Part shown: positions 12,401 through 24,700 of the stretch, in pieces
How the letters are laid out: every line of letters starts with the position of its first letter
Numbering within the stretch: the first letter of the stretch is position 1
Program-made: the position numbers and the translations under genes
Notes under the pieces: model-generated
What the model saw: only the letters and a program-made list of their open reading frames with translations
Database searches by the model: none
Told to the model about the DNA's origin: nothing
Source: Sarcocystis neurona
Taxonomy: Eukaryota > Apicomplexa > Conoidasida > Eucoccidiorida > Sarcocystidae
Assembly (NCBI GenBank): GCA_000727475.1
Contig: KL647295.1
Coordinates: 44,173-108,172 of the forward strand
Length of the DNA: 64,000 nucleotides
Reading direction: 5' to 3'

Positions 12401-15400
12401 GAAGAAGACGAAGAGACGGCGCAGGGGGGGCAGAGGGGCAGGAAGCCGCGAAGGCAGCAGAAAAAGGGCAGACGATGAAGAAGATGAAAAAGAAAACGAA
12501 GACAGACGCAAATGAAGAGGGGGAAGACGCAGAGGGGGACCACGCGCCAATCGCCCGGCGTTGAGAGACGCAACACGGGGACCGGGGGGAAAACTGCGGA
12601 AAAAAAGCAGACGCAGAGACGGAGGAACGGGAAGGAGAACTATATATATAAATATATATATGTATATAGGATATATAGATACAGAGAGATAAGTAGAGAG
12701 ATACGTATATAGATAGATGTGTAAATATATATATATATATGTGTAAAGTGGACGCGAGACTTGGAAGCTGGGGGGGGAGACATGCGAGACAGGAAGCGAC
12801 GCCACCGAGAGACACGAGGAAAAAAAAGTCCGGTCACACAGGAAAAGAAGAAGTTGAAGATGAAGTCCACGTAAACTAAAAAAGTAGTAAAGCAGAAAAA
12901 GAAGAAGAGGAAAGGGAAGTGGGGCAGATGCAAATGGACACCTAAAATTTCTTTTCAGAAAGAAGCGAAAACGTCGATACGGTCGTGTGCGGTATACAAC
13001 TCAGGGGGGGGGAAACACACGTACACATACACACACATATACGTGGTCTGCACCTATATACGTATATGTATGTATATATTTATATATGTATATACGTACA
13101 TATATCACTCATACACACACACACACACATGATCTACTAAATATATATAAAAGTTAATATGCGGGCACACACACAGATAACCTGCAAGTACATATACATA
13201 TGTATATGTGTATACATATGTATATGTACTACTCAATATGGAAACAGACACACAGACACATATACACACATACACATACACAGTGTACAACTGTATATAT
13301 GTATACATGTGGAGATGAATAGATACATAAATATCCATATATATATATACACGTTGACGGAGAGATGTACGCATATGTATACACGTATAACTGCGATAAT
13401 GTTTATCCATATATATACACATGTGCATGCAATACATGTATATAATATGTATAAATGCTTAACTATATATGTGTATGTAGAAGGGTGTGTAAGCATGAGT
13501 TCCAAGAGGCTTGTCCCGGAAGAAGGAGGAGAAGGCGCCGGTGAGAGAGCAGAGAAGCAGCTGTGAGCCAGAGAAACAGCAGGCGCCGGTGGAGAAGAAG
13601 CAGCAGCAGCGTCCCGAGTCTTGCAGCAGCAGCAACAGCAGCAGAAGCAACGGGACGTGAAGAGAGGTGTGCGGGCGGTGCATGTACCAGCAGTCAAGTT
13701 GACCAAGCTTTGCAGCAGCAGCAGAGTAAAGACAAGATGCTGCTTACGTTGAACCGTAGATGGAAAGGCGCGGCTTCCCTGGCAGTGTTGCCGCTCTTGC
13801 TGCTGTTGCTTGTCTCCGTTTTGTCTCTGGAGTCGCCGTGGGGTCTGCTGCACCGCCTCCTGCTTCGCTTCTCTGTGCTGCCGCCAAGCCGGCTGCCGCC
13901 AAGCCGGCCTCACTCGCTGCTGCTGCCGTTCCGCCTTCTCCTCGTTCCGATCTGTTTCTCGATTCAGGCAAAAGCGCAGCAGCAGTAGCAGCAGCACCCG
14001 GAGCAGAAGCAGCAGGAGTAGAAGCAGCGCCAGCAGCAGGAGCAGGAGCAGCAGCAGCACCCGGAGCAACAGCAGCAGCTGCGTCCGGTGAGGAAGCAGG
14101 AGGAGCAGGAGGAGGAGCAGAGGGGTAGTCAGGAAGCAGTTCTCCTCCTATCATACAGAAGCCTGTGCGTATGTTGTGCATGCGCGTGTTTCTATATCCG
14201 AGGAGCAGCAACCGGTCCTTCGCTCGGACGGGGTATCCCTCACAGAGCTGCAGAAAGTTCTCGACACTAAGAGGCACATTATCCGAATATAAGCCGATGA
14301 GGACGCGCCCCACATATTTGTTGCCAACAGCAAAATCGAGGAAGACACGGTCTCTGATTGCCTCGCGGTAGAACTGGCTCTTCTGCCTACTTTGTTGCCG
14401 CTGCTGCAGCACGTATACGCACGGCGCAGCAAGAGACAGCCCTCCAAGCCAGCGGAAAGTCCTGGGAATGTCTGCCCACCACCGCCGCAGACGCTGCAGC
14501 CACCACCGCAGCAGTCCTTCCCTGAGAACTTTTCTTCTTTCTTCTTCTTCCTCTTCTTTCTGCTCTTCCCGACTCGTCTTTTCCTGCTGCTGCCGGTGCT
14601 GCCTCGTCTCTCTTTGCGGCTGTTCGCCAGTTGGTGGCCAGCAGTCTCCCCCCCGCGTCCCCGGCCCCACCCCACACGCCAGACGCGTGCCGTCTCCTTC
14701 ACCGTGGACGGGGCCCCCGCCCTGTCGCGTCTCTCGCGCCCCCCCCGCCTCGCCAGGAACCCGACCGTGGAGCCCACGACGCTGCTGCTGCTCCTGCCAA
14801 AATTCGGACCGCTGGTGCTGCTGCTGCCACTGGCAGTGCTGCCTTTGCTGCTGCACCCGCACCAAGCAGGAGTGCTGCTGGAGAGCGGGTAGCAGCAGAG
14901 GAGGCTGCTGCTGCAGAGCACAACGCTGGTGCTTCTGTGTCTCCAGCAGCAGACCAGCTGACGGTTGCCGTCCGAACAAGACGCTCTGATTCTGTCGGTG
15001 TTCCCCTTGACGACAAAAACGCTGTTGGTGCTGCTGCTTGTTCTCTCCCCCCTCAGGAAACGCATGCAGCTTCTGCTGGTGCTGCTCTGGTGACATTCGC
15101 GGATGCCGCAGCTGCGTGAGAGCGGGATGCGGCTGCTGCTGCTGCTTCTTGTGTGCTACGCTATGATGCTGCTGCTGCGGTGACGGCGACGCACGCTGCG
15201 ACTGTGATGGGGCACCTTTTCCCTGCTGCCGTTCCTGCTCCTCCAGAAGTGCCTGCTGCCGCGCTAGGAGCGGCTGCTGCTGCTGCATAAGAGGAAGAGA
15301 GAATGAGAAGAAACGCTGCTGCTGCTGCGCAGCAGGCGGCTGCGGCTGTTCGGCAATCCCCCTCTGCTCATCTTGCTCGGTCTGGTGCTGCTGTTCCTTC

Positions 15401-16014
15401 AGCTTACGTAGCTGCTGCCCACCAGCAGCATGTTGCTGCTCCGAGAGGTGTCGCCGCTGCCGGTGTCGCTGTTCAAGCACACAACTGCCCAGTTGCTGCT
15501 GCTTCCCCTCCTCCTCCCACTTCATTTTGCTGCGCAGGCTGAGCAGCAGCCGCTGCTGCTGATAGGTGAAGCCTTGTCGCTGCTGGGGCTGCAAAACCCA
15601 GTATCTGACTTGCTGCTGCTGCTGCTCAACAGACGAGCGTCGCGCCTCCTGCTGCTGCTCCAGCTGCCGCTCCTGCTGCTGCTCGTGCTGCCGCTGGCGG
15701 CAGTGTCTGCTGTCGTGCCGCTGCTGAGGGCGCAGCTCTAAGGAAGGGGGCCGCCCCTGCCGCACCACATGCGTCGGCTGCTGGCTCCGTCCCTGCTGCG
15801 TCTCTTGCTGTTGCTTCTGGGGGTGCTGCTTCTGCTGCTGCGCACCCCCTGCGGTGGCTTCTGCGTGTGCTGCAGCAGCAGCAGTTTTTACAGGAGAAAG
15901 GCCCACGCGACGACGGCTCAAGGGAAAGTGAGAGCTGCGGCAGCAGCAACGCGAGGACCTGCAGCGCAGCGGCGGCAGCCTCACCAGGCAGCAGAAACCG
16001 GCAGGAGCCGCCAT
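3652..16014 (-). CDS. Divergent cyclophilin-domain protein with Gln-rich N-terminus (5 exons)
   Basis: Exons in transcript order: 16014-13748, 11677-11500, 6669-6591, 5983-5898, 3767-3652. All boundaries are GT-AG. Phases agree at junctions 1-2, 2-3 and 4-5, but junction 3-4 is one base short. The start is the first ATG after an in-frame TGA six bases upstream. The product is about 908 aa. Residues 1-520 are Gln-rich. A short hydrophobic segment (WLGGLSLAAPCVYVL, about 522-536) may be a membrane anchor. The cyclophilin fold begins near residue 558 (VFLDFAVGNKYVGRVLIGLY). It is interrupted after GFCMIGGELLPDYP by about 115 Ala-rich residues and resumes at RLSIYGSTFPDENF. It then runs through SGDVALMNTGPHSNSSQFLI and NRNYVVIGTVLKGMQVIRK to IINCGVYRGL, followed by a basic tail ending RRRPSP. 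Cyclophilins are peptidyl-prolyl isomerases. Here the positions matching human CypA R55, F113, W121 and H126 read N, L, A and Y, so catalysis is doubtful. The long introns hold CAG, polypurine and TA repeats. Confidence 0.85.
7150..8270 (+). repeat. CAG/CTG trinucleotide tract interrupted by a gap
   Basis: Imperfect CAG/AGC/GCA repeats fill both flanks of a run of Ns. It sits in the 4.8-kb second intron of the cyclophilin gene. Long open frames across it in all orientations come from the missing stops in CAG repeats and in Ns, so no exon is called. Confidence 0.9.
7530..7999. other. Assembly gap (470 N)
   Basis: 470 consecutive N inside the CAG tract. The true length is probably unknown because the repeat is hard to assemble. 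Confidence 0.99.
10455..10965 (+). repeat. Degenerate (CATA)n/(CA)n tract
   Basis: About 500 bases of ACATACATACACATA-type sequence, with scarcely any other sequence. It gives spurious His/Tyr/Thr-rich frames on this strand and Tyr/Val/Cys frames on the other. It lies in cyclophilin intron 2. Confidence 0.95.
11690..12640 (+). repeat. 1-kb polypurine tract (GAA/GGA-rich)
   Basis: Nearly pure A/G on the plus strand (GAAGAAGAGGAGG patterns, several G8-9 runs), so polypyrimidine on the transcribed minus strand. It lies in cyclophilin intron 1 and abuts the acceptor of exon 2 at 11678. Long Lys/Glu/Arg-rich and Ser/Pro/Leu-rich open frames here are by-products of the composition. Confidence 0.92.
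13010..13470 (+). repeat. TA/CA dinucleotide-rich stretch
   Basis: Mixed ACACAC, TATATA and GTATAT runs just inside the first intron of the cyclophilin gene. No exon seen. Confidence 0.9.
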
Positions 16015-18530
16015 GTTTCACAGAATCAGCGACACTGCTGCTAAAGGAGGAAAGTAAGGCACCGAGCGAAAAAATGCGTCGTTCGCAGAGGCAGAGAACA
16101 CGAGGCTGCAAAGTGAAGCGGCAGGGCGGGAGAAAGGCCGCAGCAACTCCAGCTGCAACAGCAGAAACTGCAACAGCAGCAGATGCTGCAGCTGGAGCGG
16201 TAGGACCCATAGACGGGGCACAGCAGCAGCGGCGTAGAGGAGCAGGGACAGCAGCAAATGCAGGATAAGCAACAGCGCAGGCAGCAGTGCCTGTGGCAAC
16301 ACAGCAGCAGAAGGGGCGGCAGCAACGCACAAAACTCAGCTGCAGCAGGGAGGGGCGGCGGCGTCGGTAGGAGGAGCGGCAGCAACGGAGGCGAGGGAAG
16401 GAGCTTCTAGGAACCGTAGAGTGTCACCGAGAAAGAATTTCGCCTGCGGAGGAAGAACTCAGCGGTGGAAATAGAGAAGTATGCTTCGTTGAGAAAGTAC
16501 AACAACGTACACAGGGGGGCAAGAAGTCAACCGCGGAAGAAGAAGTCTGCTCCGTCGGGAAAGTTGCAGCAACGTACGCACACCCAACGCGAGGCACCCG
16601 TCGTCAGAAGGCGAGGTGGCCAGCGGAGGCGCGGGCAGACGGGAGACGAGAGAAAAATGAAAATAATTACGCAGACACAGACACACACACACACAGAGCG
16701 AGAAGGGACGGAAGTGCAGAAGCCGCACAGATACCGCCTTTCCTTGCTATGTGGCTTGCGTCCGGCAGGTTATAAGAAGCTCTCCACATGAAGAGACAGG
16801 CGTTTTTAGGAGCCGAAGAGGACCCCCGCGACGAGCAGAAAGACGTGTTTACCCTAGATTGAGGAAGGGAACTGAACAACGACGAAATTCCTTTTTTTCT
16901 GCAAGGGGCTGGTGACTGCGGCGTGGGAGGAGACACGTTGCTGCTGCATGCGCCCCAGGGCGGTAGTACGTGCACGCTACACGTGCGTGTGTGTGTGTGT
17001 GCACCGCGCAGCAGGCGAGACGATATTCACCGCAGCAGATCATCCGTGCGAACACACTGCAGCAAGAGCAGCAGCAGAGACAAGGACACAGCAGATGCAA
17101 TAGTAGCAGCAGAGAGGGCCACGTTAAAAAATACTGCAGACAAACGGTTGCAGGGCAGCAAGCAGCAGCAGTGCCCTTAGAAACGGCCGAAGTAGCAACA
17201 ACACAGCAGAACTGTGCTTGTTGCAGCGCGGCAGAGCGAGCAGAAGAAATGGTCCGCGCGCCTTCTCGCTCGTTCTCCACGGCCGTCGCAGCAGCCAGCA
17301 ACAACACCGGGTCCTCCTCTATTTGCTTCTGCGAGTGCTGCTGTCGGTCCAGCAACGAGGGTCCCGTCCGTTGCCGGGGGCTGTTGCGCACTTCCTTTTG
17401 TTGCTGATACTGCTGCCGGTGGTATCTTCCCGTTTTGCTCCTCGTTCTGCGGCTGCATGCGCTGCTGCCGCTCTCACACGCAGACCATCCTACTGCCGTT
17501 CGTGTGTCGCTGCTGCGGTTCTCTCTGCCCTGCGCTGACCATGGGCAGTGCAGCAGCAGCACCGCAGCAGCGGCAGGAGCCTGGGCGATGATGCAACTTC
17601 ACTAGTACCGCTGCAGAGCAGTACTTGTAGCATACGAAGCGGCGTCTTGAAGAGCAGCCACAGAGCCAATACCAGCGAGTCGAGCTCCATCCCTCAAGAG
17701 TCAACACTGCAGTTCTCGAAAATTTCCTTGTCCGCAGCAGAGGCTGCAGGAACTGCCGCTTCTTCTGGTTGTCATGGACGGGGTGTCTTTTTGCAAGCAG
17801 CAGTCGGAGGGGTGTGCAACGCACCAGACAGACAGCAGGGGCAACGACAGCAGCGGCGGGCGCAGCAGCGGCAGGAGAAGCAGCAACAGCTGCAGGAACA
17901 GCAGCAACAACAGCGGCAGACGCGGCAGCAGCACCGGGAGCAGCAGCAGCATCCGTAGCAGCACCACCAGCACCTCACACGAAGGACCGCAGCAGCACAC
18001 CATTAACAGCAACAGCAGCACACGCAGCAGCAAAACGTCAGAAGCAGCCGCAGCAGCAGAAGCCACAGGACGACCAGCTGCACGCCGAACATCAGCAGCA
18101 GCAACAGCAGCAGTAAAGGGTCAACAGCACCACCAGCAGCAGAAGCACAGCGAGTTCTCCTAGTTGCAGCAGGCACGTAGCTGTCGGACAGCAGCAGCAG
18201 CAGCGGAAAGGCCCTCTGGGGGCAGTCGAACCACAAACAGACGAAGAGCAGCAGCGTCGACAACGATAGCAGGAGCAGCAGCAACAGCAGCAGGGACAGC
18301 CGGAAAAACGGGAATAGTGCTACGGCCGACTCTAGCTGCAACAGTAGCAGCATCGTAGCAACAGCAGCAGCATGTTTGCTTGCTGCCTAAAAAGTCAGAA
18401 GGCAGGAAGCGTGGCCGAAGAAAAGTCCCCGCTTCTTCTTCTATACAGCGGCAGCAACACACCTCACGACAGCTGGGCAAAGGTGCTGCCGGCTCTTCTG
18501 CAGCAGCAGCTACATCAGTTCTTAATCTGT
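16015..18530. other. CAG-rich intergenic region upstream of the cyclophilin
   Basis: This is the 5' flank of the cyclophilin gene and then dense CAG/AGC/GCA sequence (17.0-18.4 kb). A strong acceptor (CTTTCCTCCTTTAG at about 16049) just before the ATG suggests a 5'-UTR intron. Several frames are open on both strands because of the CAG bias. None has start, splice and stop support, so hidden low-complexity exons cannot be excluded. Confidence 0.6.
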
Positions 18531-18539
18531 ACACGCTGG

Positions 18540-19640
18540 CTCTTGGATACGCGTATCTACAAACGTATACATGTATATACATATATAAATACATATATGC
18601 ATACATATGTATGTACCGATATATATATATATACACATATGTGTATAGATATGTATATACATGCACAAACAGAAAGAGAGGAAGGTGATTCAACTGTACG
18701 ACCTGTTACGCTGACTCATGCGTGTATGTCTATTGATATGTAGATATATATATATATATATATATTTGTATAAATAGAGAGAGAAATGTATATTTGCAGG
18801 AAGGGAAAGAATCGATCCAGCCACGCTGTTCCTTACACCGCGGTTCTTGATATATATATATATATGTATACGTATATATAGAGAGAACTGGTTTAGGTGT
18901 ATAAGTCCTAACAAGCGCATATATATATATATGTATACATATACATATATATATGCGAAGTTTGAGGAAATCTACGCGTAATTCTACGAGACTCTGTATA
19001 TTTCTATTTGTCTGGCTCACAAACGTTTGAGGTAGACTCGTAGTGGAAGAATATATATATGTATATATATAAAATGTATACACGTGCATATATATACACA
19101 TATATGTACAAGGGAGAAACCTAGACATATATGTACACACATATACACACGCAGGTATATGAAGAGGGGAGGCTACATATATTTCTGCCCGTGCAAATCT
19201 GCGAATTCCACCCACGCCTCTCCTAAACACAAAAACACGTATATCCATAAAATCCACACTCATACACACATGCCTGTAGGGCGCACATCATCGTATCAAT
19301 ATATATACATATACCTATATACGTACATATATACATGTATATATGTACATAGATTACATTTATATATGTAGGGCACAGGTATATATATATATCGATGACA
19401 TATATCTGCACATATATATATATATATATTATATACGTAGGACATATATGCGTAGGGCACATATAGATAGCTTATATACGCAGAGGATATATATATATAT
19501 ATGTAGTACATCTCTCTATATATATGTATATTCATATATGTATACACATATGTACACATATATATATATATATATGTACATATATACTTGGAACACTAAT
19601 ATTTATATATATAATATATGTATATGCGCAGGTGACGTGG
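18540..19640 (+). repeat. TA/TG/CA-rich simple-sequence stretch
   Basis: About 1.1 kb dominated by ATATAT, GTATAT and CATATA runs with short unique pieces. No gene supported. Confidence 0.9.
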
Positions 19641-19679
19641 GTACCCATATATGTATGAGTAGGGAAGTGTGTCTGTACG

Positions 19680-20060
19680 TGCTGCTGGCGTGGTGGTAGC
19701 AGCAGGTGTACGACGGTGGTGGTGCAGCACTTCTTCTCTGCCTGCTGCGGTAGCAGCTGCTGCTGCTCTGCTGCTGACTGTTCCTCTTGCTGCTTCCGCT
19801 TGTCGTCGCCTTTTTGCCAGCTGCTGCAGTGACCCTGCAGGAGCGGGAGACGGGAGGAGGGGGACGGGGGCTGCAGTTGCTGTCGCTCTGTCGCTGGGTG
19901 CGGGTCAGCAAGCACGTGCTGGCGATATTTTCTTCCTGCGGCTGGAGGCCCCGCTGCGCTGCTGCCACACTGTGCTGCTCCGCTGCTGCGCTTTTGGCGA
20001 AGTGGTGTAGAAGCGGCAGAAGGAGCAGCGCACCGCTGCAGGTGCTGCTGTTGCGTGGCG
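19680..20060 (+). repeat. CTG/CAG-rich island
   Basis: About 380 bases rich in GCTGCT and GTGCTG between two TA-rich stretches. Open in several frames; no splice-supported exon identified. Confidence 0.7.
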
Positions 20061-20229
20061 AATACGAAAGTATTCTCGTCCTTCTGTCTCTACATAGACG
20101 TGCATATGCGTGATCACACCTCCATATATACACATACATACACACATACATACATACATACACACATACATACATACACACATACATACATACACATATA
20201 CATATATATATATGTATATATATATATAT

Positions 20230-21205
20230 CTGAGTCCCTTTCCTGTCTCTAGGTAGACATGGTTTTACAGGCGTAACTACATTCACATACAAATATATAT
20301 ATATATATATATATATGTCTTGCCCCTATGTCCAGGTACACATGCACATGCAGATGTAATTAGACCTAGATATATATATATATACATATAGGTCCCTTTC
20401 CTGTATCTAGGTAGTTACGCAGGTTCAGGCTTAATCAAACCTACTTGTGCATATATACAAATGTAGATCACTGCTTCTCTTTAATATCTCTAGCTAGATA
20501 CGTTTTCACAGGCGTAATCACACTTATATATATATGTATGGATGTCTTGTCCCATTGTGTAGGTAGCAACGCATATCGAGGCGTAACCAAACCTATATAT
20601 AACTATCTTTCTGCCTCTCTCTCTCTAAATGTATATGTATATGTATGTCTCTTTCCTGGATAGAGCCACGTATCCAGGCGAAGTCATATATATATATGTA
20701 TATGGAGGCCAAAGCACACTCACATGTATATGTATATATGTATCCGTTGTCACTATGCTGGTGCTGCTGTGTCTTCTGCCTCTGGCCAGAAAATGAGCTT
20801 CAATTTCTGTCTTAACCTCTTCTTCGTATTCCCACGTATGCGTACTTCCACGTGAAGCACATATACTGCTGGACCTATGTACATATATATATATATATAT
20901 GTATATCGTCTGAGTATATACGTATACCCGGCCGTAATCACACCTATATATATATAATCTATGCATATGTGTATAGCCGGGCATAATCTCACCTGTATGT
21001 ATGTATATCCGTAATCTCACCTATATGTATGTATATCCGCGCGTTTTCACATATATATATATATATATATAACGTGTCTTGCCTGTGTTTGGATAGACAC
21101 GTATGTTGAGACCTCATTACCCTCATATGTATAGATGTATATGTATGTGATGTCTTCCTAGGTAGGCGTCTCTTTACAGGCGATGTCACAGCCATATATA
21201 TATAT
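20230..21205 (+). repeat. Degenerate minisatellite, about 9 copies of a 75-110 bp unit
   Basis: The recurring core is CCTTTCCTGTCTCTAGGTAG, then a segment like TTTTACAGGCGTAATCACAC, then a TA run. Copies start near 20236, 20391, 20470, 20545, 20646, 20907, 20965, 21068 and 21150. They diverge by substitutions and by TA-run length. The array lies 0.4-1.4 kb upstream of the GTPase ORF. Confidence 0.75.
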
Positions 21206-21608
21206 ATATATATATAGGTATGTTTGTATATATATATATATATATGTGTACATGTATCACAGCCATTTATATGTGTATGCATATAAGTATACATATGTGT
21301 GTTCATGTATACGCGAGCATCGATCCAGGAAGGATAGTACAGAGAGGCCTGTTGTGTGTACCGACGGAAGAAGACGCCGTGGTAGGAAGGCGATACCGGA
21401 TGTCTGTACACCTCTTCGAAGATCTGCTGCTGCTGCTGTTGCTTGTGTTTAGGAGCTTCGCGCCTGCTGCTGCGGGTAATGACAGTAGTAATAGTAGAAG
21501 TAGGTGCTGTTGTTGCCGTTATAGGGCGACTCCTAGTAATAGGACTACTAGTACGACTGTCAGAAGAACGCCGCTGCTGCGGCGTGTGTATCTCTGTAGC
21601 ATCTGCGT

Positions 21609-21733
21609 TTGTCTGCTTGTAGCTGCGGGTGGCAAACTGCTGCTGCTGGACGGACGCAATATATAAGGGCAGCGGCCCCAGCACGCCGCATGGAGAGCAG
21701 CAGCAGCAGCGACTGCAGTGCCAGCAGCAGCAG

Positions 21734-21767
<34 letters not shown>

Positions 21768-24700
21768 GGCAGTAACAGCAACAGCACCAGCAGCGACAGC
21801 AGCAGCCACAACAGCAATAGCCGCAGCACCAGCAGCACCAGCACTAGCAGCACGGGCACCAGCAGCAGCACCAGCAGCACCAGCAGCAGCACATGTGAAG
21901 AAGCTTCCTTGGCTCCCTGTGAGCGGCTCTCCTTCGTCTTCTCCACGCGCGTGGAGCAGCTGCTGCAGCGGCAGCAACAGCGGCTTCACTGGTGGCGGCA
22001 GCAGCTGCTGCTGCAGTTTGTTGTCCGACAGACGCAGGAACAACCACGTGGGCAGCACCAGAATCGACAGCAACAGCAGCACTGGCTCCGCAGGCAACAG
22101 CAACAAAAACAACGGCAGAAGAAGAAGCAGCAGCAGCACAGAGATCAACAGCAGCAGCAGCAAACGCAGCAATGGGGACGCAAGCAGCAGCGGGAGAGGC
22201 ACATCCAACCACTCTCAGCGGAGCAGAGGGAACGGCACCAGCAACAGCTGCAGTGCTCCGGAAAAAGCGAGCAGCCACGTCATCAGAAGGAGCAGCAGAA
22301 ACTACCGCAGCAGCAGCAGAAGCTGCAGCAAGTCCAGCAGGAGCAGTGGCGTCACGAGCCGTGGGACGAGCACCGGCACCTAGAACAGAAGAAGCAGCAA
22401 AAGCAGCAGGTACAGAAGCAGCCGCAGCTGCTGTCACACGTCGAACAGAAGCACACGCAGGAGAAGCAGCAGCAGCACCAGTTGCAACAGAAGCAGAAGC
22501 TGCAGCAGTTGCAACAGAAGCAGCGGCGGTTGCAATTGCAGCAGTACGAGACACTGAGAGGACAGCAGGAGCGAAGGTCGCACCAGCGCTCGCAACAGCA
22601 GCAGCCGCAGAAAAAGGACACGCAGCAGGTGAGGGGACGTGGTTCTCGCCTGTTCAGGCGGGCAGGTGCTGCTACGCCTCCGGTTCTGCTGTTGCTGCTG
22701 CTCCTCTTCACAGGTGGATTCCTGTTGCATAGCCTCTGCTGCAGTTGCTGCCTCCCCGGCCCATGCAGCGCACTTCCGGCTGCCTGGACGAGCAGCAGCA
22801 GATGCAGCAACAAAGGCAAGGGCGTCAGCACCATGCGCAGCAGCAGCGGCACATGCGGCTGCTGCTTCCGGCCAGACAACAGACCCTCGGGTGGCGCCAG
22901 TACCAGGAAGAGCAGTACCAGCTGTTGCTCCTGTGTGAACTGCAGCAGGAGGGGAAGCAGCTGCAGCAGCTTCAAGGGCAGCGGGAGGGTCCTTAGCAGC
23001 AGAAGCAGCAGCAGTGTTTCACGCAGCAGTGGGTACAGCAGGAGGAGCAGCAGCAGCAGCGGCAGCCACGCGACCCGCAGGATCAACAGCAGACTCAGGG
23101 AGGCCACCAACAGCAGCAGGAGAAAACGGTGCCGGAAGGACTGGGGCAGTAACAAATTCCTGGTTACTGCGGCCTTGCGGACTCTTTCTTCTCCTGCTGC
23201 TTCTCGTTCGCTCACGTTCATCGAGTGTTACTGCGTCGACAGTTCATCTGCTTTACGCTGCTGCAGAACGTTACTTCAACCACCAGCTGCAGCGGCAGAA
23301 GCGCCTCCGAGAGCAACAGCAAAATCTTCCTCGCCATCAACGGCAGCAGGAGTGTCTCTGACATCAGCGGCAGCAGCAGGAGATGGGTCTAATGCAGCAG
23401 CAGCAGTAGGCTGCTCTTCATCAGCAGTAGGCTGCTCTTCACCAGCAACCGCAACAGTGCGCTCTAAAGCAGCAGCAGGCGCTAGTTGCCTAGCCGCAGC
23501 ACTTTCCCAGACAGCAGCAGAAACAGCGACCGCAGCAGCAGCAGGTATACCAAAAGCAACAACAGCGGCAGTAGAACCAACCGCAGTCTTTTCATCAGCA
23601 GCAGCCACACCACTAGCAGCGGCAGCAGCTCGTTCTCCAGCTTTTGCAGCGCCGACGGCTACAGCAGCAGAGCTTGTACGACTTGCAGCTGCCGCAGCTT
23701 CTTTAGCGGCAGCACCAAGTCTTTTGTCAGAAGCAGCAGCAGCAGGGCGTGTCACAGTGAGAAGCGTCGGTCTTTCAGCAGCAGCGGCAGCAGGCCCTTG
23801 CTCAGCAGCAGCTGCTTCCTTACGGGGCGCTGCCTCTTTTGCAGGGCCTTCGACATTTATTCAAGCTGCAGCTCTCCCGGGCAATGCACGTGCAACCGGG
23901 CGGCGGCCTGCTGTTTCCGGCCAACTGCAGATGCGTCTGCCGTTGCCGCTGCGCAGGAAAACCGGTGACCCAATCTACCATAACCGGCAGCTGTGGCTGC
24001 TACAGCAGCAACAGCAGCTGCGGCAGGAACTGCGCCAGCGGCACCAGCAGCAGGACCGAACCCGACAGGAGCTGCAAGCGAAGAACCAGCAGCTGCAGCA
24101 GCAGGCGACGAAGCAGCAGCAGCGGTCTCAGCAGCAGCAGCGCCGCCAGCAGCAGCAGAAGGACGTATCGAAGTTGGCTGCTGGTGGAGTGGGGAGTTCG
24201 CAGCCGCAGCAGAATCAGTTGAATCCTGCGACGCGCCGTCTGGCAGCTGTTCATAGGAGGCGCAGCTGCTGGAGGACTGCATTTATGTTCCCCTCTGCTG
24301 CAACAGCAGCAAAACCTGCGGCCCCGTGTGCTGCTGCTGGCGCGCGCTGCTATTCAGACACGAAGAGCGCCGAAACGATGTCTCTGCCGCGTTGCCACGT
24401 CGGCCGCCACAGATGGGACAAAAGAAGCAGCAGCTGGTTGCACAGCAGCAGCAGCTCTGAGTGCAGCGGCAGCACCGGCCGAAGAGGCGACGCGTCTAGA
24501 TTTCCGATGTATGTACACCGCAGCGGTAACCATCTGCAGCGACCAGCTGTCATGAAAAGTCTCGCCACAGAGAAGGCTTCTCTTGCAGCTTTTCCTGCAG
24601 CATCGGCTGCTGCGTCCATCTCGATTGCCTCTGCAGCGGCTGCCACCGCAACTCTATGGAAATGTTGCTGCTACTCTCTTCCTTTACTGGGGAGCGGCGC

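Noticed and set aside
11522..12805. Long Ser/Pro/Leu/Phe-rich minus-strand frames and Lys/Glu/Arg-rich plus-strand frames
   Set aside because: They are products of the polypurine tract in cyclophilin intron 1. Only the last part (11500-11677) is a real exon, shown by cyclophilin motifs and splice phase.
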